Of a DNA stretch of 11,230 bases, positions 8,011 to 11,230 are shown in pieces. The number at the start of each line of letters is the position of its first letter. The stretch's first letter is position 1. The position numbers and the translations under genes were made by a program. The notes under the pieces were generated by a model, which was not told where the DNA came from, did not search any database, and saw only the letters and a program-made list of their open reading frames with translations. The stretch lies in NCBI GenBank assembly GCA_009760855.2, contig WPIO01000684.1, positions 1-11,230 on the forward strand, read 5' to 3'. This stretch comes from Cristatella mucedo. Lineage: Eukaryota > Bryozoa > Phylactolaemata > Cristatellidae.

Positions 8011-9480
8011 CATGATTGGAAAGGTTATATAGGAATCCGCGAAATACTGCCCCTACGACTCCTCGCCGACGAAAAACGTGTTAATATTACGGTGCGAAAA
8101 TCGATGTAAAATCCTAATGATGCGCAGCCTCTCTGCGCGCCAGGTACAACTTTGCCACGCTGGCCACATTTTAGCTAATGTATAAAAGTTTTATACATAT
8201 GTCCGCTATTTGCGCTGTGCCGCGCCGGAACCTCCGTTTTGCGAAAACAACGCTGTGTATTATTTACGTGGCGGAAAAAATGGCCGCTTTAAAAATACAT
8301 GGTGTAGGGTCAGCCCTGCGTATCCAAGCTGTACCAATAAAAAGCTTCCACGCCCGCTTTTACATGCAGAAATACATACGTTGTCTGACAGTATTCCGCG
8401 ATCTGATTGTCTGAAAACTTGATGCGGAAACAAAAAAAACCGTGTAGTCTACGTTTGCGAAAATTGCTTTAAAAAAAAACATGGTTTAGGCTTTTGCAGC
8501 TCTATGCCCTGCCATGTCAGTTGATGACAACGAAATTAGCAGAATATGAAAGTTTCCCCATATTGTCCGCGACATATGCACGTGGAAAAAAAAGATTTGA
8601 GGAAAACCTCGTGCGACAAAAACCGGTTGTTTACATCTCCGCGGATCCTGCTTAAAACACATGAGATTTGCTGTTCTACTGCTGGAAATGTCTGGGCACG
8701 CTTAACTGACCCATTCCTCCCCCCCCCGGGGACTCCTTCCGCACCAGTTTTCTACATACTGTGCGAATACTAGCCTTGAAAATGCGTGCTGCGAAAAAAA
8801 AAATCGTGGTCTTTAGTTGCCTAAAAAGGCCTATATTAAAAACATGGCCTGCACAGGCCACTCTGCCCGCCCGACGGTCAGCACCACGCTCCCCGGACAG
8901 GGCTTTAGATGTGCAGTTTTCTTAGACATTTTTACTTAGCGATCTGTCTGCCCCTCCGAACTATCTTGCGGAAACCGCTGTTTACTTATAATGGCCGGCA
9001 AATATGCCCTTTTAAATTTTGTAAATTCACATTGCGTTTTGCAGCCCCTCTGACTGCCAGTCAAAGTTGCCCATTTACGCCTCCGGACAAGGCCCCGATT
9101 TAAACTTTCTAACACTAGTTCCGCCGATTATATGTGTGCCGGAACTTTTGGCAGGGAAAACGTGTTAATTACCCTTCGCCATAAATGACTGCTAAAACAC
9201 TGGCGTTGCGGCCACCTCCGTGCTCTGTCAAGTAAGGCACCAACGCTCATCGAAAAAAATGCAGAAGTCGTCGTGGCATTTGTTTACATAGTCCGGAACC
9301 GATATTGATTTGCGAATCTGTCATGTGCTTGTGAAACACGCGTGGTTCTAATATTAAGCCGATAGACGGGAATGCTTTTTACAAAACATGGCAAGCCACG
9401 TCAAAACTCTCGTGCAAGTCACACACGCTAACTGGTCACGCCCTGGAATAATTCCAGTATGTACGTTTAACTACATTATT

Positions 9481-9500
9481 CCCCCCCCCCCCCCCCCCCC
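9481..9500 (+). repeat. Poly(C) run of 20
   Basis: Twenty C in a row lie between ACATTATT and GCGTAAATGATGCG. This is exactly the place of the native CC in ATTCCGCGATCTGATGCG (unit positions 24-25), so the run is an expansion of that dinucleotide and not an insertion of foreign sequence. A similar C run of 9 lies at 8719-8727. Such long homopolymers in low-quality sequence are more likely technical than biological. Confidence 0.9.
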
Positions 9501-10481
9501 GCGTAAATGATGCGACAAACGTTTGTTGCGACACACGAGTCGTTGTTACTGCGAAAATGCTTGTTTTTATTTTGCTTTTTTTTTAAAAAACCTGGGCTTT
9601 TTTGGCAGCCCTCCTGACGTGCCCAGTACCAGCCCGAACTGGCTCGGCGAAACATGCAGGATTTGTGTGCAAGTTTAATATCCGCTACGCGAGCTGGCTT
9701 GCCGCACCATCGTGCGAAAAACGGGTTAATTTAGCGTGACGGCAAAAAAATGGCCCGTTTTAAAAAAAAACCATCGGTTTGTGGCTTGAAGCACTTCTGG
9801 ATGCCGAGTAAACCCCACGCCCCTCCGAAAATTGCAGATTTGATCGTTGTCTAAACCCATATTCCGACGCATCTGCCTCACCGAACCATTCATTTTTGTG
9901 TGAAAAAAAAAAACGTGTTATTTACGTTGGAGCGAAAATGCCCATCAAACATGGTCTGTGCCAGTCACTCTTGCTGCAAAATTAAGTTCAATCCACGCTA
10001 CCCGGAGAGGCCAGAACTTGGAAAGTTTTCTAGACATCCGGCTCGATTCTGCTTCCGGAAATTCTTGGCCCGATAACCGTTAGTTATTTTACCGTGCCTA
10101 GACTTGCCTTTAGCTAAAAAACATTTGGTGCAAGGCCAACATTTGGTGTACAGTCAGAGCCACACGCTCCGAAAATGGGGCAGAACTAATACGTTTTTTA
10201 ATTAATCCAGCATCTGATTTGGCGAACTTGGGCGCAAACGCTATCTGTATACCTGCGAAAAATGCTTTTAAAAACAATGGTGCCAGCACTATGATGGCCA
10301 GTGTCAGCGGCACGCCGCCTCCGAAATTGCTATATTTGAAGTCTTATCCCAGTATTCCGCGATCTGATGCAAACTTGTTGGCGAAACAAACGTAGGTTAT
10401 TTACGTATGACGAAAATGAGCTTGTAAACATGAGTGGCAGCACTTCTGCTGCCAGTTCAGCCTCTCCACGCTTCGAATGAC

Positions 10482-11230
10482 CAAGATATCTTTGAAAGGT
10501 TTTCTAAAAATATTCCGCGATCTGCTGCGAACTCGTGCGAAACGTGTTATTTACGTGCGAAATGCTTTAAACATGGTGCAGCACTCTGCTGCCAGTCAGC
10601 GCACGCTCCGAAATGCAGATTTGAAGTTTCTACATATTCCGCGATCTGCTGCGAACTCGTGCGAAACGTGTTATTTACGTGCGAAATGCTTTAAACATGG
10701 TGCAGCACTCTGCTGCCAGTCAGTGCACGCTCCGACATGCAGATTGAAGTTTCTACATATTCCGCGATCTGATGCGAACTTGTGCGAAACGTGTTATTTA
10801 CGTGCGAAATGCTTTAAACATGGTGCAGCACTCTGCTGCCAGTCAGTGCACGCTCCGACATGCAGATTTAAAGTTTCTACATATTCCGCGATCTGGTGCG
10901 AACTTGTGCGAAACGTGTTATTTACGTGCGAAATGCTTTAAACATGGTGCAGCACTCTGCTGCAAGTCAGCACACGCTCCGACAGGCAGATTGGAAGTTT
11001 CTAGACATTCCGCGATCTGCTCCGAACTCTTGCGAAACGTGTTATTTACGTGCGAAATGCTTTAAACATGGTGCAGCACTCTGCTGCCAGTCAGTGCACG
11101 CTCCGACATGCAGATTTAAAGTTTCTACATATTCCGCGATCTGCTGCGAACTCGTGCGAAACGTGTTATTTACGTGCGAAATGCTTTAAACATGGTGCAG
11201 CACTCTGCTGCCAGTCAGCGCACGCTCCGA
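10482..11230 (+). repeat. Satellite array, clean block 3 (six copies)
   Basis: The first copy (10482-10615) is noisy for about 25 bp and clean from TATTCCGCG at about 10511. Further copies start at 10616, 10740 (123 bp, one T missing from CAGATTT), 10863, 10987 and 11111. The last stops 4 bp short of a full unit at the window edge, so the array continues to the right. The copy at 10740 has GATGCGAACTTG, a combination also seen in degraded copies. The copy at 10987 is a full class C copy. No gene is visible. Confidence 0.96.
10987..11110 (+). repeat. Clean class C satellite copy
   Basis: This 124 bp copy follows CCGACAGG and carries ATTGGAAG, CTAGACATTCC, CTGCTCCGAAC and CTCTTGCG together, while its second half matches the ordinary consensus. 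It is the clean-sequence proof that the linked differences seen in several degraded copies are genuine. The change from CTGCGAAC to CTCCGAAC removes the first TGCGAA hexamer, and CTCGTG to CTCTTG removes a CpG. Confidence 0.85.

Larger units (their letters stand above)
7169..10481 (+). repeat. Satellite array, degraded block 2 (about 19 copies, strongly expanded)
   Basis: Approximate copy starts are 7202, 7359, 7520, 7678, 7850, 8011, 8169, 8367, 8540, 8712, 8899, 9096, 9262, 9455, 9657, 9835, 10012, 10181 and 10330. Mean spacing is about 173 bp, some 40% longer than the unit, with the longest copies (190-200 bp) around 8900-9650 and shorter ones (about 150-160 bp) at both ends. Insertions dominate and often repeat the neighbouring base. 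Fragments such as GCTCCGA, AAACGTGTTATTT, TTCCGCGATCTG and AACATGG keep the order of the unit throughout. I found no inserted element and no credible gene. Interpretation is as for the first degraded block, with heavier noise. Confidence 0.85.

Noticed and set aside
7202-10481. A separate unique region or transposon between two satellite arrays
   Set aside because: Unit landmarks remain in order about every 150-200 bp across the whole stretch; no terminal repeats, transposase or reverse transcriptase motifs were found.

Overview
The window is one continuous tandem array of a satellite repeat of about 124 bp, all copies in the same orientation, with no gene, RNA gene or recognisable transposon. 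Because 124 is not a multiple of 3 and nearly every copy has an in-frame TAA inside TTTAAA, the many short cysteine-rich reading frames are by-products of the repeat. The array length, the lack of coding sequence and the CpG-type variation between copies suggest heterochromatic, possibly pericentromeric or subtelomeric, DNA of a eukaryote with cytosine methylation. I do not recognise the satellite family and cannot name the organism.

There are five blocks. Positions 1-1323, about 5658-7168 and about 10482-11230 are clean: copies are 123-124 bp long and differ from the consensus at only a few sites each. Between them lie two degraded blocks, 1324-5657 and about 7169-10481, where the same repeat continues in phase and orientation but is full of private insertions, homopolymer expansions (including a run of 24 A and a run of 20 C) and some substitutions. 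Mean copy length rises to roughly 139 bp in the first degraded block and roughly 173 bp in the second. The abrupt edges and insertion bias look more like unpolished single-molecule long-read sequence between consensus-quality patches than biological decay.

Beneath the noise there is apparently real structure. Several degraded copies share the same linked differences from the clean consensus. One class (called B here) is seen only in the degraded blocks. Another (class C) also occurs in a clean copy at 10987-11110. Three shortened copies lack roughly the same central part of the unit.

Within the unit, TGCGAA occurs three times at 10 and 20 bp spacing, GCAGCA/TGCTGC forms a 15 bp dyad, and the most variable site is a CpG whose two common variants are the two expected deamination products. 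No new gene system is present. The interest lies in satellite architecture, variant classes and assembly quality.
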